NCBI GenBank assembly: GCA_965249225.1
Contig: CBDFLT010000002.1
Coordinates: 1 to 36,044 of the forward strand
DNA from: CBDFLT01 sp965249225
Lineage (GTDB): Bacteria > Chloroflexota > Dehalococcoidia > Lucifugimonadales > G963668185
Length of the DNA stretch: 36,044 bases
Reading direction: 5' to 3'
This document shows, one piece after another, positions 16,401 through 24,193 of this stretch (within the stretch, counting starts at the first letter, position 1; each line of letters begins with the position of its first letter). The position numbers and the translations under genes are program-made. Below the pieces are notes generated by a model. The model did no database searches. It saw nothing but the letters and a program-made list of their open reading frames with translations, and was not told the origin of the DNA.

Positions 16401-17102
16401 CATCTTCAGTCGGCGCTCGTCGTGAATGTTGGAGTTGGTATGAATACAGATGAGGATATCTTGTAGGGGAGCATCTTCCCGGTCGACATAATGGGCGTCG
16501 TTGGTGGCTACCACAGGTAGATCGAGGTCTCGATGCAGCTCCATAAGACCACGGTTAATGACCGGGAGGTCCGGCACCTGGTCATGCTCCATAAGCTCGA
16601 GGTAATAGTCGCCGAACACCTCCCTATACCAACCCGCTGCAGCCTTCGCATCATCCATGCGACCCTGCGCTATTAGCCTAGGGACTTCGCCGCTGGGACA
16701 CCCAGACAGCACCACCAGACCCTCGTTATATCTTTCGAGCGACTCTCTATCCACGCGGGGCCTGTGATAGAAGCCCTCAAGATGAGACAGGCTGACCAGC
16801 TTCACCAGGTTTCTGTAGCCGGTGGCGTCTTTGGCCAGGACCGTCATGTGGTTTGGGGATTTCTCATCCGGGTTCTTAGTGTGGCGACTTTTGAGGGCGA
16901 CGTACATCTCGCAGCCTATGATGGGCTTGATATTTGCCGCCTTCGCCGTCTGGTAGAAGTCGATAGCCCCGTACAGCCCGCCGTGGTCGGTAATGGCGAG
17001 GCTGTCCATACCCAACTCTCTGGCCCGTTTTATCAGAGGGTCTATCCGACTCAGGCCGTCGAGCAAGCTGTACTCGGTGTGGACATGGAGATGGGTAAAC
17101 AA
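13467..17102 (-). CDS. dnaE: DNA polymerase III subunit alpha
   Basis: The replicative polymerase catalytic subunit, 1211 residues. Domains in order: PHP domain starting FTHLHVHTEYSLLDG, with ITDHGGLYGAIDFY and GCEMYVA; the C-family palm with catalytic PDIDMDF near residue 391 and SKYGSDHVAQIITFGTLSARAVIRDVGR; GVFQLEGAGM; YRPGPM; the fingers/helix-hairpin-helix region (GYAFNKAHSVSYGLISYWTAYFKANY); and a C-terminal OB-fold (VVLVGQVASVTSRYTRDQRPYTIAGL). The acidic linker and KTRRLNLMILESGRP tail follow. TTG at 17102 is chosen: GGGAGG lies 3-4 bases upstream and the protein then begins like other DnaE proteins; a GTG at 17120 is the alternative. The stop overlaps the convergent ogt stop by 4 bases. 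Confidence 0.95.
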   Translation of the reverse strand: MFTHLHVHTEYSLLDGLSRIDPLIKRARELGMDSLAITDHGGLYGAIDFYQTAKAANIKPIIGCEMYVALKSRHTKNPDEKSPNHMTVLAKDATGYRNLVKLVSLSHLEGFYHRPRVDRESLERYNEGLVVLSGCPSGEVPRLIAQGRMDDAKAAAGWYREVFGDYYLELMEHDQVPDLPVINRGLMELHRDLDLPVVATNDAHYVDREDAPLQDILICIHTNSNIHDERRLKMVDDSYYLKSSEEMTALYTEVPEAIANTQVIAQMCDLEIDFSRLHLPEYAVPNGVDADEYLARLCREGLARRVEHATPEEEERLRYELDVIKRTQFANYFLVVWDIARFVRERDILIAVRGSAAASLVLYCLGVTDVNPLPYRLVFERFLNVERKELPDIDMDFQDDRRDEVINYVVSKYGSDHVAQIITFGTLSARAVIRDVGRALAMPYADVDRVARLIPSRLHITLDEAMELNPEMAQIYGDDESVKNLVDTAKNLEGLTRHSSTHAAGVVISDERLDEFVPLQRPVKGDEQGVSMTQYSMEPIAALGLLKMDFLGLVNLTILDKVRQLIAETQDVHLDLSDVPLDDTKTFEMLSRGETVGVFQLEGAGMTRYIKELKPGSLGDVAAMIALYRPGPMEHITTFIDAKHGRAEPHYLHEALREILEDTYGVIVYQDQVLHIARVFAGYTLGEADIVRKAMGKKIPEIMAQEREKFIQGALKLGFSKELAEQVFALVEPFAGYAFNKAHSVSYGLISYWTAYFKANYSAEYMVSLLNGYPGNFEKIAASRTEAKRLNIRVLPPDINKSKAEFAIEALQEGGQAIRFGLASVKNVGAAAIRPILEAGEKERPFKSIEHLCRVAELTTLNRKTLESLIKVGAFDAFGQRTALLSVVDRILSLAQSEARLKQSDQTSMFDLFGETVPTPLASIALPDGETPASDIRVWEKELLGVTFSADKALSDLLLNDNPEAIMSESEIRPELAGQKVVLVGQVASVTSRYTRDQRPYTIAGLSLLDGDVEVFVWENVVQQTQRIWEEGKLVTVVGEVRVREDRISVSCVSASEYVLPKEGDAQADVEEVEQTGTTSPALEEGGSVDGRTEAMVHVAPSALGGSASEDGDTDGRGAEKAEIVSKTRRLNLMILESGRPTEDRHLLEDVRRLLLDNRGEDEVGLDIATEGRIVRLEWPMVRVDAGPELEQSLQELLGPSGHVSVQEVGS

Positions 17103-17482
17103 GTTCCCTCCCGGGTTCACAAACGGCGTCTGGGTCCCGATTGCATCATCGCATCAGCGGAGGCATTTCAGAAGACACCGGACACAGGGCCACCATCTAG
17201 TAGCTATTGCAAAAGTGCCTGCGTGAACACATCCGCAGAGGTGGTCCCCCCTCCGCGACCCAACCCTAGACCGTGTCCGAATATGCCTCCAACGCGGAAG
17301 CTCTCTCACCAGCGTAGCAGCATTATAAGGGGGCTTTAGCTCGACTGTTCAAGCGAGCGGCAGGCAATTCCCGCCGACTTCAGGCCATCGCTCTTGTGCC
17401 CGTGTTACAGGCGTCTAGAGATACGAACGTGGTGGGGCCGGGGTCCTTTCGGAGGGCGAGTGGTTAATGCATTTATGGATGT
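17103..17482. other. Intergenic region upstream of dnaE
   Basis: About 380 bases between dnaE and the stop of the O-antigen-ligase-like gene. Apart from a TATAAT-containing promoter candidate for dnaE and the GGGAGG ribosome binding site, I see no gene. A GGGGGCTTTAGCTC sequence at 17330-17343 looked tRNA-like but cannot be folded into a tRNA. Confidence 0.5.
17322..17352 (-). promoter_or_regulatory. Candidate dnaE promoter
   Basis: On the minus strand a perfect TATAAT (17327-17322) is preceded after 19 bases by TTGAAC (17352-17347); TGAACA with an 18-base spacer is an alternative. The leader to the TTG start would be about 210 bases, which is long, so another promoter may exist closer. Confidence 0.4.
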
Positions 17483-19723
17483 CTATCCGGGGGTCCTGAG
17501 AGCGATGAGCGCTTTAATCTCGTTGAAGTAGAAATCAGACTCCGGACTCAGCTCAAGGTACTGGTCGATTGTGTTGGAGGCCCCTTCGAGGTCGCCTTCG
17601 GCTACCTGCTGAATCGCCATGGCTTGGAACACCTCGACCCTCTCAGGCGCCAGCTCCCTCGCGGTCTCGATATGCGCCCTCCCCTGTTGGAGTAGAGAAG
17701 GGTCGAGCGACGAGGCGCGCTGGTAGAGGTAGGCCAGAGTAACGTATATACGCCATTCACGGGGCTCGGCCTTCAGGGCAGCTTCCGCTTCCTTTTTCAC
17801 TATTCCTAGAGCGGCCTGAGCATCGCTCAGCGGCAGCACATGCCAGTTGTCTTTCAACTGCTGAAACAGCACCAGCCTCGGGTAGTTGGCGAGCTGGTTG
17901 AATGAGTCTATGGATTCGTCGAAGAGCCTGAACCGTTCCTGCCAGGTTATGGTAGGGACGGTGGTGTTCAGGACCGTCGCCGCCCCATGATATGGCCGGT
18001 AGCTGGCGTAGTAGAGGACCAAGGACAGCACCACCAACACTATCGACAGCGCCACCCAGGGAGCCGCCGGGGAGTTGAGAGCGCGGCTTCGACCCAGCCG
18101 TGCGATGGCCTCTCCCGGCCACATGGATGTCCAGGAGCGTTGCAGCCCTGCGAAGCCTGCCGAGGGCTGGCCCGTCTCGGAGTCGATGTCGGCGCGGGTC
18201 GTCTCCCGGACGGCTTCTGGGGCCTCGTCCTCCTCCTGGAAGGTTGTGCTCAGGTTGATCACGAAACCCATGAGCAACACGAACTGGAGCACGGTGGCAG
18301 GCGTATCGAAGAGAAACAGGTTCTGGACGAAATAGCCGGTCATTGCGGCGAAGACGAACCACGAAAGCATGCTTTCGGGTGAGCCGCGCTCCCTGATCTT
18401 GCGCACGATGACCCAGAACATAACAGCCCAAAGGGAGGTGTAGGTCAGGAACCCGAGGGCGCCCTTGGTGGTCAACTCCTCGATGATCTTGTTGTGGGCC
18501 TGGTCGAAGGACTCCGACGATATACCGAAGGTCTCCGCCGGGATATGCCGGTCGTAGGCCACGGAATAGTTCTCCGGCCCATATCCGAGTATCGGCCTGT
18601 CCGCGAATCCCTGGAGGCCCACCTTGATCGAGTTCCACCGCCCCTTCACGGACTCATCCTCCCAACCCAGATCGGAAACCCGTCTGATCATTATGTTTGA
18701 TGAGGACAGCTTGTCGAATGCATCGGTCTCCCGCACGACGATCAAGACCATGCCAAAGGCCACCAGAAGGCCTACCACACCGATGGCCACAAGCCTGACC
18801 GGCCTGACGCGGCCCCAGAACATGTAGCCGATGGCGAACGCAAAGAGCCCGGCGGACAGCCCGATGATCGCCCCACGGGTGCCCGTCAACGTCAGGACCC
18901 ACAAATCGATGACTATCACTGTGATCCAGAAGGCCCTCAACAGATGCGGCAGGTACGGCGACCAATCCAGGGCCTGGGCCTGCGGTCTCCTATGCCGGTG
19001 CCGGCGCCGTCTTCGCCTCATCGGAGGCTCAGGAGCACTCACGCGCACCGCTTCAGACAAGAAGAAGGACTGCGCGAGGAAACCGATGGCTATCAGGACG
19101 TTCACCATCATGAAGGCCCCCACGTATGTGGGGTTGCCGAGGGAGGAGTTGACGCGCTGGGTCGCATCGAGGTAGTCCAGAAGTCCAAAGTCGAAGCGTT
19201 GCGCGTAATGCAACAACTTGTCGTAGTGTTGCGCGACACCCAACAACGCGATTACCAGACTCACTGCGAGATTGAGGTTCAGTAAGACCCGCCAATTGGC
19301 CAATGAACGGAATACCGAGGTGACAATCACGGTGAACGCTAACCAATGCGCCAAGTCTATGACACCCTGCATGCGCTCATAAGTGGACCAAAGGCTTCGC
19401 TGAGGGCTTACACCGAATAAGGCCGCAAGAAGGCTGACGACTATGTGGGCGCCGAAAATCGCCAACAGCCACGACCGAGGCAGACGGTATGAGGGGTACC
19501 AAAAGGCCAATATCAGCCAAAGGCCGAACATGACCTCGATGACGCTTCGAGCGTAGATGGCTTTCGGAACTATGAACGGATAAAACGAGTCGGGGAAGAC
19601 GGTGCCATCGGCGACGACCAGGGGCATCAGTAGGACCAGGAATGCCCCAACGGTGATGCTTGTCAGCAAACCCTTCTGCATTATCGCACTACTATCACCC
19701 GCCACTGCGCGGCTACTGGTCAT
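17483..19723 (-). CDS. O-antigen ligase-like (Wzy_C) membrane protein with C-terminal helical repeats
   Basis: A 746-residue inner-membrane protein with about twelve transmembrane helices. The Wzy/WaaL-like core includes STYERMQG (about 113-120), SSLGNPTYVGAFM, the conserved TGTRGA (280-285), GRW.S, GYGPENYSVAYDRH (380-393) in the large periplasmic loop, and QAHNKIIEELTTKGALG (408-424) with the functionally important His. This family polymerises or ligates lipid-linked glycans on the outer face of the inner membrane. A cytoplasmic loop near 236-246 is extremely basic (RRRRRRHRHRR). After residue about 600 the protein becomes soluble, with TPR-like helices (AALKAEPREWRIYVTLAYLYQRAS; ARELAPERVEVFQAMA). 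It follows the SNase-like lipoprotein gene by 12 bases and is probably co-translated with it. Confidence 0.82.
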   Translation of the reverse strand: MTSSRAVAGDSSAIMQKGLLTSITVGAFLVLLMPLVVADGTVFPDSFYPFIVPKAIYARSVIEVMFGLWLILAFWYPSYRLPRSWLLAIFGAHIVVSLLAALFGVSPQRSLWSTYERMQGVIDLAHWLAFTVIVTSVFRSLANWRVLLNLNLAVSLVIALLGVAQHYDKLLHYAQRFDFGLLDYLDATQRVNSSLGNPTYVGAFMMVNVLIAIGFLAQSFFLSEAVRVSAPEPPMRRRRRRHRHRRPQAQALDWSPYLPHLLRAFWITVIVIDLWVLTLTGTRGAIIGLSAGLFAFAIGYMFWGRVRPVRLVAIGVVGLLVAFGMVLIVVRETDAFDKLSSSNIMIRRVSDLGWEDESVKGRWNSIKVGLQGFADRPILGYGPENYSVAYDRHIPAETFGISSESFDQAHNKIIEELTTKGALGFLTYTSLWAVMFWVIVRKIRERGSPESMLSWFVFAAMTGYFVQNLFLFDTPATVLQFVLLMGFVINLSTTFQEEDEAPEAVRETTRADIDSETGQPSAGFAGLQRSWTSMWPGEAIARLGRSRALNSPAAPWVALSIVLVVLSLVLYYASYRPYHGAATVLNTTVPTITWQERFRLFDESIDSFNQLANYPRLVLFQQLKDNWHVLPLSDAQAALGIVKKEAEAALKAEPREWRIYVTLAYLYQRASSLDPSLLQQGRAHIETARELAPERVEVFQAMAIQQVAEGDLEGASNTIDQYLELSPESDFYFNEIKALIALRTPG

Positions 19724-19735
19724 GGCAAGCCGCCT

Positions 19736-20515
19736 CTAGCGCTTCGATTTTTTCCATCCGGCCTCCACAGCCTCCTCCTCCGTGCATAACCACCTGTCGC
19801 CCGCGCTTTCGTCAACCACGGTAGTGGAGTAGAAGAAGCCATCGGGCACGTGATAGATACGTTCTCCCGTCCTCGAGTCCACGTTTCCCTTTATGACCGG
19901 CGTGTTGGAATCGGAGTAGTCGCATACGTCGAGGGACCTCTTCTCCTCGGGTAGTTTGGGCAACGTGCCACCTGAGAAGCTCGGCGTGGGTGAGCTATGG
20001 TCGTCTTTAACCGAATTCAGGCTCCAAACCCCGCGGAGACTGGCCTCGGCGTTCTCCTCGGCTATGAGGAAGGACGTAAGATACTTGAATTTCGCGGGAA
20101 AGCTGGCAACTGTGGCGTATCCGTTGGTGAGCAGGGCGAGGTTTACCATTTCACCGTTAACGTAGACGTATCTCAAGAGCTGTCCGGACTGATCCACCTC
20201 CGTCAAGCCCTTTTCAAGCTCGACCGTTTTTCCTTCAACGAGAAAGCGATTGAAATCCCACGCCTCCTCAGCAGTCTGTTGGCCACTGGGTTCGACACGG
20301 CCTGTGTCAGGAATCTCGACCCCTAGATAGCGAACTCGAGAGACCCGTCCGTCGGCCTCTACCTCTATGGTTATACCGTCGATCACACCGACTACCACCG
20401 CCTCAACCAATGGGGCGGGGGAATCGGTTTCAGGCACCTCACTAGAGGTGCAGGCCGTCACCATAAAGGCCGCAGCCGGCAGCCCTATCGCCGCCGCAAT
20501 GGAGACGTGTTTCAC
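19736..20515 (-). CDS. SNase-like lipoprotein with C-terminal sunset-type domain
   Basis: A secreted lipoprotein of about 259 residues. A signal peptide (SIAAAIGLPAAAFMVTAC) ends in a lipobox Cys. A staphylococcal-nuclease fold follows: VVVGVIDGITIEVEADGRV, VRYLGVEIPDT, GKTVELEKG, SGQLLRYVYVNGEMVNLALLTNGYA. Compared with nuclease, the first catalytic Arg (R35) is kept, but Glu43 is Asp, Ca-ligand Asp40 is Glu and Arg87 is Gln, so activity is doubtful. The C-terminus IKGNVDSRTGERIYHVPDGFFY ... DRWLCTEEEAVEAGWKKS is the sunset-type domain often fused to such proteins. GTG at 20515 after GAAAGAG is the preferred start; GTG at 20521 and TTG at 20557 are alternatives. It is the first gene of a pair with the polymerase-like gene. 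Confidence 0.78.
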   Translation of the reverse strand: MKHVSIAAAIGLPAAAFMVTACTSSEVPETDSPAPLVEAVVVGVIDGITIEVEADGRVSRVRYLGVEIPDTGRVEPSGQQTAEEAWDFNRFLVEGKTVELEKGLTEVDQSGQLLRYVYVNGEMVNLALLTNGYATVASFPAKFKYLTSFLIAEENAEASLRGVWSLNSVKDDHSSPTPSFSGGTLPKLPEEKRSLDVCDYSDSNTPVIKGNVDSRTGERIYHVPDGFFYSTTVVDESAGDRWLCTEEEAVEAGWKKSKR

Positions 20516-20756
20516 ATTCACTCTTTCGCATGCGATCAACAGATGGACACATTCCAACAGAACCTAGAAGACGTTTCAACACACGCTTTGGTCCGTAGAG
20601 GGAGAACCCCACCCAACCAACTGGTCCGAAGGCACTCTACTCCGCTGCGAGGCCACTTCCAGACCGCTTCTGGTTTTTGGTCAACTTAGTTACGAATGAG
20701 ATTCCCCTGGAGATGTTTTGGCCTGTATCAGGGAACGGGCAAGCTTAGAGGCCTCG

Positions 20757-22340
20757 CTAATTTTTCGGGAGAGTTTGTATTACCTCTGCGCTAATTACAC
20801 CTTCGTACAGTCCCGGATTCGGTCCCGCAGTGAAGTTTCCGAAAGCATCGATCGTGCCGACGTGCTCGTCAGTAACGTTCCACTTCACCACAAGGCCGAC
20901 CAAGTCCACCCCATTCTGGTCCTTGCCCACCGCGCTAAAATGTACGGTCCGTCCGGATTCGACTACCAACACCTCAGGGATCACGGACGCGGTTGTCAGG
21001 TCCCCGGTAATAATGACACCCACCAAGCTGGCGCGATGTATGGTCTCGCCGTTCACCTGCTGTACGGCGGTGACTTTGAGCGCGCGCGGATATGTGCCGG
21101 GGCTGCCGGTGGCCACGATGCTGCCATATTCGTCAAACCTGCCCACGGACTCGTCCAGGGATTCTTGAGAGAACACCACATTCCCGACCGTCTCACCCGT
21201 CTCATCTACAGCATAGGGCAGCACTAGCCTCTTACCATCCTGAGGCAACACCACCGTCTCAGGTGTCACCCGCAGCGTGTGCAGCCGACCGGACTCCTTC
21301 TTCTCCCGAACAACCACAGAGGCAAAGTCAGCCGCTCTGATAAACCCCTGCTCACCCGGAACGACCGCCTCAACCCGGACCGCCTCAGTATAGATTCCTG
21401 GTCGGCCACCGGCGACGAATGTTCCGTTTCCATCGATGACGCCGGCCTCAGGGACCATCATGTCCCAACGCAGCTGCGTGCCCGTGACCAGTTCGCCTAA
21501 GCCGTTCAGACCTACGGCTCTCAACTGAAGCTGGTCTCCAGGGTCCAGGAAGAAACGGTGGGGAAGGATCTGCACGTAAAGAAATTCGTCGGGATCTGTG
21601 GTGGCCACCACACCGACATCGGTGGAGGCCAACACTTTCTTGCCCTCCCAAATACCCGTGACTTTAACCCCACCCTCGTAGAACCCCTCCTGTCCTTCCA
21701 CCGTCAAGTACCCGATCGAATTCAACTCCCCAAGCGTGGGATTATCAAGCTGCCAGACGAAGCTAACCCCAGGGATAACCATTCCGTCCTCATCGAATCC
21801 CACCGCCCGAAGACGGTAAATCTGTCCCGTTAGAACCGTGGGGGCTTTGGGGTAGATGGCAACGCTCGCCAGCGCGGGAACGACGGAGTCTCCTATGACT
21901 GTGACCGATGCGGATTCCCTGACGTACTGGATTCCCTGCGGAGTGTTTCTGAAACCAGTCACGGATATGGCATCTTCGTAGATTCCAGGCGTGACGCCGC
22001 CGGGCGTAATGGCACCGGCCGACAATGCAACGGTTTCCCCGGCGTCAACCACAATGGAGCGAGGTGATACAACTATACCGTCGATCCCTTCCAGCGTATC
22101 GTCACTGTCAGCCGTTATCAGAACCCACGCGGTTGCGGTTACAGTGTGAGTGACTGTCGGGGTGTCGGCAGCCGCCGCTCTACCTTCCGACGGCCCACTC
22201 GATGAGCAGGCTACGAGGACGAGCAGGACAAACGCCATACAGGGGGCAACCAAAAGGCGCCACCGGGCCGCGTCGGCGGCCTGAACGGTGCTGCGAAAGG
22301 CCCAAAGGCACCTCAGGTACCGGGCCGTCGGTCTAGCCAC
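20757..22340 (-). CDS. Lipoprotein with about five bacterial Ig-like repeats
   Basis: A 527-residue exported protein. The signal peptide MAFVLLVLVACSSSG gives a lipobox Cys near residue 44; GTG at 22340 has GAGGA 5 bases upstream. Five repeats of about 95 residues follow, each with a strand like (L/V).V.P....L..G....L.AVG.(D/N), a middle W......G.(I/L)...G.(F/Y).., and G.Y..A(V/I).V. For example LYVQILPHRFFLDPGDQLQLRAVG, GVIDGNGTFVAGGRPGIYTEAV. They resemble Big-type invasin/intimin Ig domains found in surface proteins. The first repeat lacks its middle strands, and the last ends abruptly (EVIQTLPKN) before its final strand, so the gene may be truncated at the 3' end. Probably a cell-surface structural or adhesive protein; a ligand cannot be inferred. 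Confidence 0.7.
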   Translation of the reverse strand: MARPTARYLRCLWAFRSTVQAADAARWRLLVAPCMAFVLLVLVACSSSGPSEGRAAAADTPTVTHTVTATAWVLITADSDDTLEGIDGIVVSPRSIVVDAGETVALSAGAITPGGVTPGIYEDAISVTGFRNTPQGIQYVRESASVTVIGDSVVPALASVAIYPKAPTVLTGQIYRLRAVGFDEDGMVIPGVSFVWQLDNPTLGELNSIGYLTVEGQEGFYEGGVKVTGIWEGKKVLASTDVGVVATTDPDEFLYVQILPHRFFLDPGDQLQLRAVGLNGLGELVTGTQLRWDMMVPEAGVIDGNGTFVAGGRPGIYTEAVRVEAVVPGEQGFIRAADFASVVVREKKESGRLHTLRVTPETVVLPQDGKRLVLPYAVDETGETVGNVVFSQESLDESVGRFDEYGSIVATGSPGTYPRALKVTAVQQVNGETIHRASLVGVIITGDLTTASVIPEVLVVESGRTVHFSAVGKDQNGVDLVGLVVKWNVTDEHVGTIDAFGNFTAGPNPGLYEGVISAEVIQTLPKN

Positions 22341-22377
22341 ACATATCCTCAGGAGGAGTCATCAGAGTCTTTGACGA

Positions 22378-22408
22378 ATTGTACGCTCAGTGTCACGTCC
22401 CGAGTCAA
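22378..22408 (-). promoter_or_regulatory. Candidate promoter of the Ig-repeat lipoprotein
   Basis: On the minus strand TTGACT (22408-22403) and TACAAT (22383-22378) lie 19 bases apart, about 38 bases before the GTG start. Spacing is longer than ideal. Confidence 0.35.
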
Positions 22409-22587
22409 CTGAAACTGAAAGTCGGCGTGTGAATCGCCCGCCCCCGTAGGAGGCGAGGAGCTGGAGGCCAAATGGTGTGTATCGTCAGCACATATGGGAC
22501 AGCTGATGGGGAATTGAGAAGCGACAATTAAGGCGATTATCCTGGCTCAGGTAGGAGAGTAGATTCACGGAAGTGAAAGGAGCCAGG

Positions 22588-22950
22588 ATGCAGGAAGTCA
22601 GTCGAAGCTACGATCAAGCCGACGAGAACGCGAGGCAGGTGGTCCGACGGACCAGAAACGTTACACGTCGCAAGTACACACCTGAGGAGAAGGTACGGAT
22701 CGTCATAGAGGGGATCCGCGGGGAGATATCAGTCAGCGCCTTGTGCAGGCGAGAGGGAATCAACCCCGGGGTCTATTACAAGTGGCTCAAGGACTACATG
22801 GAGGCGGGCAAGTCGAGGCTGAAGGGTGACACGCTACGGGAGGCGAACAAGGCGGAGGTCGATGCCTTGAAGCGCGAGAACGAGCGGCTCAAGGAACTTG
22901 TTGCTCAGCTGTCGGTGGAGAACCTGGTCCTGAAAAAAAGCCTCGGTTAG
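22588..22950 (+). CDS. IS3-family transposase OrfA (HTH protein), copy 1
   Basis: A 120-residue DNA-binding protein. A helix-turn-helix region RRKYTPEEKVRIVIEGIRGEISVSALCRREGINPGVYYKWLKDYM recognises the element ends. It is followed by a leucine-zipper coiled coil (LKRENERLKELVAQLSVENLVLKK), which dimerises OrfA and OrfAB. ATG at 22588 has AAGGAG 6 bases upstream; a GTG five codons earlier is part of the same open frame. It ends at a TAG just after a run of seven A. Confidence 0.88.
   Translation: MQEVSRSYDQADENARQVVRRTRNVTRRKYTPEEKVRIVIEGIRGEISVSALCRREGINPGVYYKWLKDYMEAGKSRLKGDTLREANKAEVDALKRENERLKELVAQLSVENLVLKKSLG
22933..22939 (+). promoter_or_regulatory. A7 slippage site for -1 OrfAB frameshift (copy 1; also 28365-28371, 34771-34777)
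   Basis: Seven A residues precede the OrfA stop codon. OrfB is in the -1 frame relative to OrfA, and that frame is open from the A-run to the OrfB ATG (AAG CCT CGG TTA GAG CCC ATG). A -1 slip here, by ribosome or RNA polymerase, would make the OrfAB fusion transposase typical of IS3 elements. Confidence 0.65.
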
Positions 22951-22955
22951 AGCCC

Positions 22956-23948
22956 ATGGGCAAGCCCTATGTGAGAAGGGAGGCCCAGCTCAAGGCGGAG
23001 GTCCTTCAGATCGTCGAGAGGTCTCCTCTGCCGGTCAGGCAGACCCTCCAAGAGTTGCAGATAGCACCCTCGACCTACTACCGCTGGAAGAGCAGGTATC
23101 GAGACAAGGGGTTTAACGGTCTGGTAGACCGGCCACCAGAGCCCAGGCGAGTGTGGAACCGGTTGGCTACAAAGCAAAGACGGTACGTGGTCAGGTATGC
23201 GTTGGAGCACCCATCGTTGAGCCCGAGAGAGGTGGCGACCACCCTGGTGGACGAACAGGTCATGTACGTCTCCGAGTCCACCGTATACCGGATACTGAAG
23301 GAAGCGGGGCTCATCAAGCCGCCCGAGACCAAGGGCTTCCCAGCAGGAAAGGAGTTTCACACCAAGACTGCCAGGCCCAATGAGCTATGGCAGACCGATG
23401 CCAGCTACTTCTTCGTGGTGGGTTGGGGCTACTACTACCTGATCAGCGTGCTGGATGACTATTCCAGGATGATCGTGGGCTGGAGGGTGCAGACCAGCAT
23501 GAGCAGTGCCGACATCATCGACGTGGTCCAGGATGCGGTGGAGTTCACCGGTCAACCGACGGCGCCTGTAGAGCCAGGTCCAGCCCTTCTGAGCGACAAC
23601 GGTCCAGGCTTTCTGTCTAGGGCGTTGGACGAGTTCCTAAGGGCCAGGTTCATGAAACACATCTTCGCCTCACCTTTCCATCCCCAGACCAACGGCAAGT
23701 TGGAGCGGTACCATCGCACAGCCAAGGCTAAGGTCAACGTCTTTGTCCACCACAGCCTGGAAGAGCTTGTAGCGGCTATGGAGGGCTTCGTAAGGTACTA
23801 CAACTACGAGCGCTATCACGAGGCTTTGGGGAACATCACGCCGGCGGATATGTACCACGGACGCCAAGACGCCATACTGGCGACGAGACAGGAGGTGAAG
23901 CAAAAGAGTCTAGCCGAACGGAGGTTGGCAAATCTGAGAACTGCCTGA
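22956..23948 (+). CDS. IS3-family transposase OrfB (DDE integrase core), copy 1
   Basis: A 330-residue protein with an N-terminal HTH-type segment (VRQTLQELQIAPSTYYRWKSRYRDKGFNGLVDRP) and an rve integrase core. The DDE triad is visible as D148 in ELWQTDAS, D214 in LLSDNG and E250 in TNGKLERYHRT, with 35 residues between D214 and E250, the classic D(35)E spacing. The C-terminus has FVRYYNYERYHEALGNITPADMY, matching the YN..R.H..LG..TP pattern. The ATG has no clear ribosome binding site, so most product probably comes from frameshifting as OrfAB. Confidence 0.9.
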   Translation: MGKPYVRREAQLKAEVLQIVERSPLPVRQTLQELQIAPSTYYRWKSRYRDKGFNGLVDRPPEPRRVWNRLATKQRRYVVRYALEHPSLSPREVATTLVDEQVMYVSESTVYRILKEAGLIKPPETKGFPAGKEFHTKTARPNELWQTDASYFFVVGWGYYYLISVLDDYSRMIVGWRVQTSMSSADIIDVVQDAVEFTGQPTAPVEPGPALLSDNGPGFLSRALDEFLRARFMKHIFASPFHPQTNGKLERYHRTAKAKVNVFVHHSLEELVAAMEGFVRYYNYERYHEALGNITPADMYHGRQDAILATRQEVKQKSLAERRLANLRTA

Positions 23949-24193
23949 GCCGGTTAGCGTCCAAGTTGCACGCTTTAAAGGCTCCCCTTTTGTCCCACTT
24001 GTTTTGACGACGTACAGTCACCCATTCGAGACCCGCGACTTGGCTCCATCGATCCTGGCTAGAGCTCGTCGCAGTTTCGGAAGCTTGAAAGCTCGGCCAA
24101 TATTCCAGGGAACGATTCGGGCGGCGGAGGCGTATATATATGAGATTACCGACAGACTCGAACAGAACAACTAGAGTTCGCGAATCGAACTAG

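Larger units (their letters stand above)
22476..24016 (+). mobile_element. IS3-family element, copy 1 (1541 bp)
   Basis: The ends were placed by comparing three copies in this window: all share the sequence from TGTGTATCGTC to GACGACGTACA and differ outside it. Imperfect terminal inverted repeats of 26 bases (22476-22501 and 23991-24016) match at 19 positions. Two genes in the OrfA/OrfB arrangement lie inside. Flanks ...AATGG and GTCAC... give no direct repeat, unlike the usual 3-5 bp duplication of IS3 insertions. Copy 1 has both genes intact and is the best candidate for an active element. Confidence 0.92.

Noticed and set aside
17330..17400. tRNA-like start GGGGGCTTTAGCTC
   Set aside because: No anticodon stem, T-arm consensus or matching acceptor strand could be drawn.
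22947..23360. Minus-strand open frame of 137 codons repeated in all three IS copies
   Set aside because: It is antisense to OrfB and is repeated only because the element is repeated.
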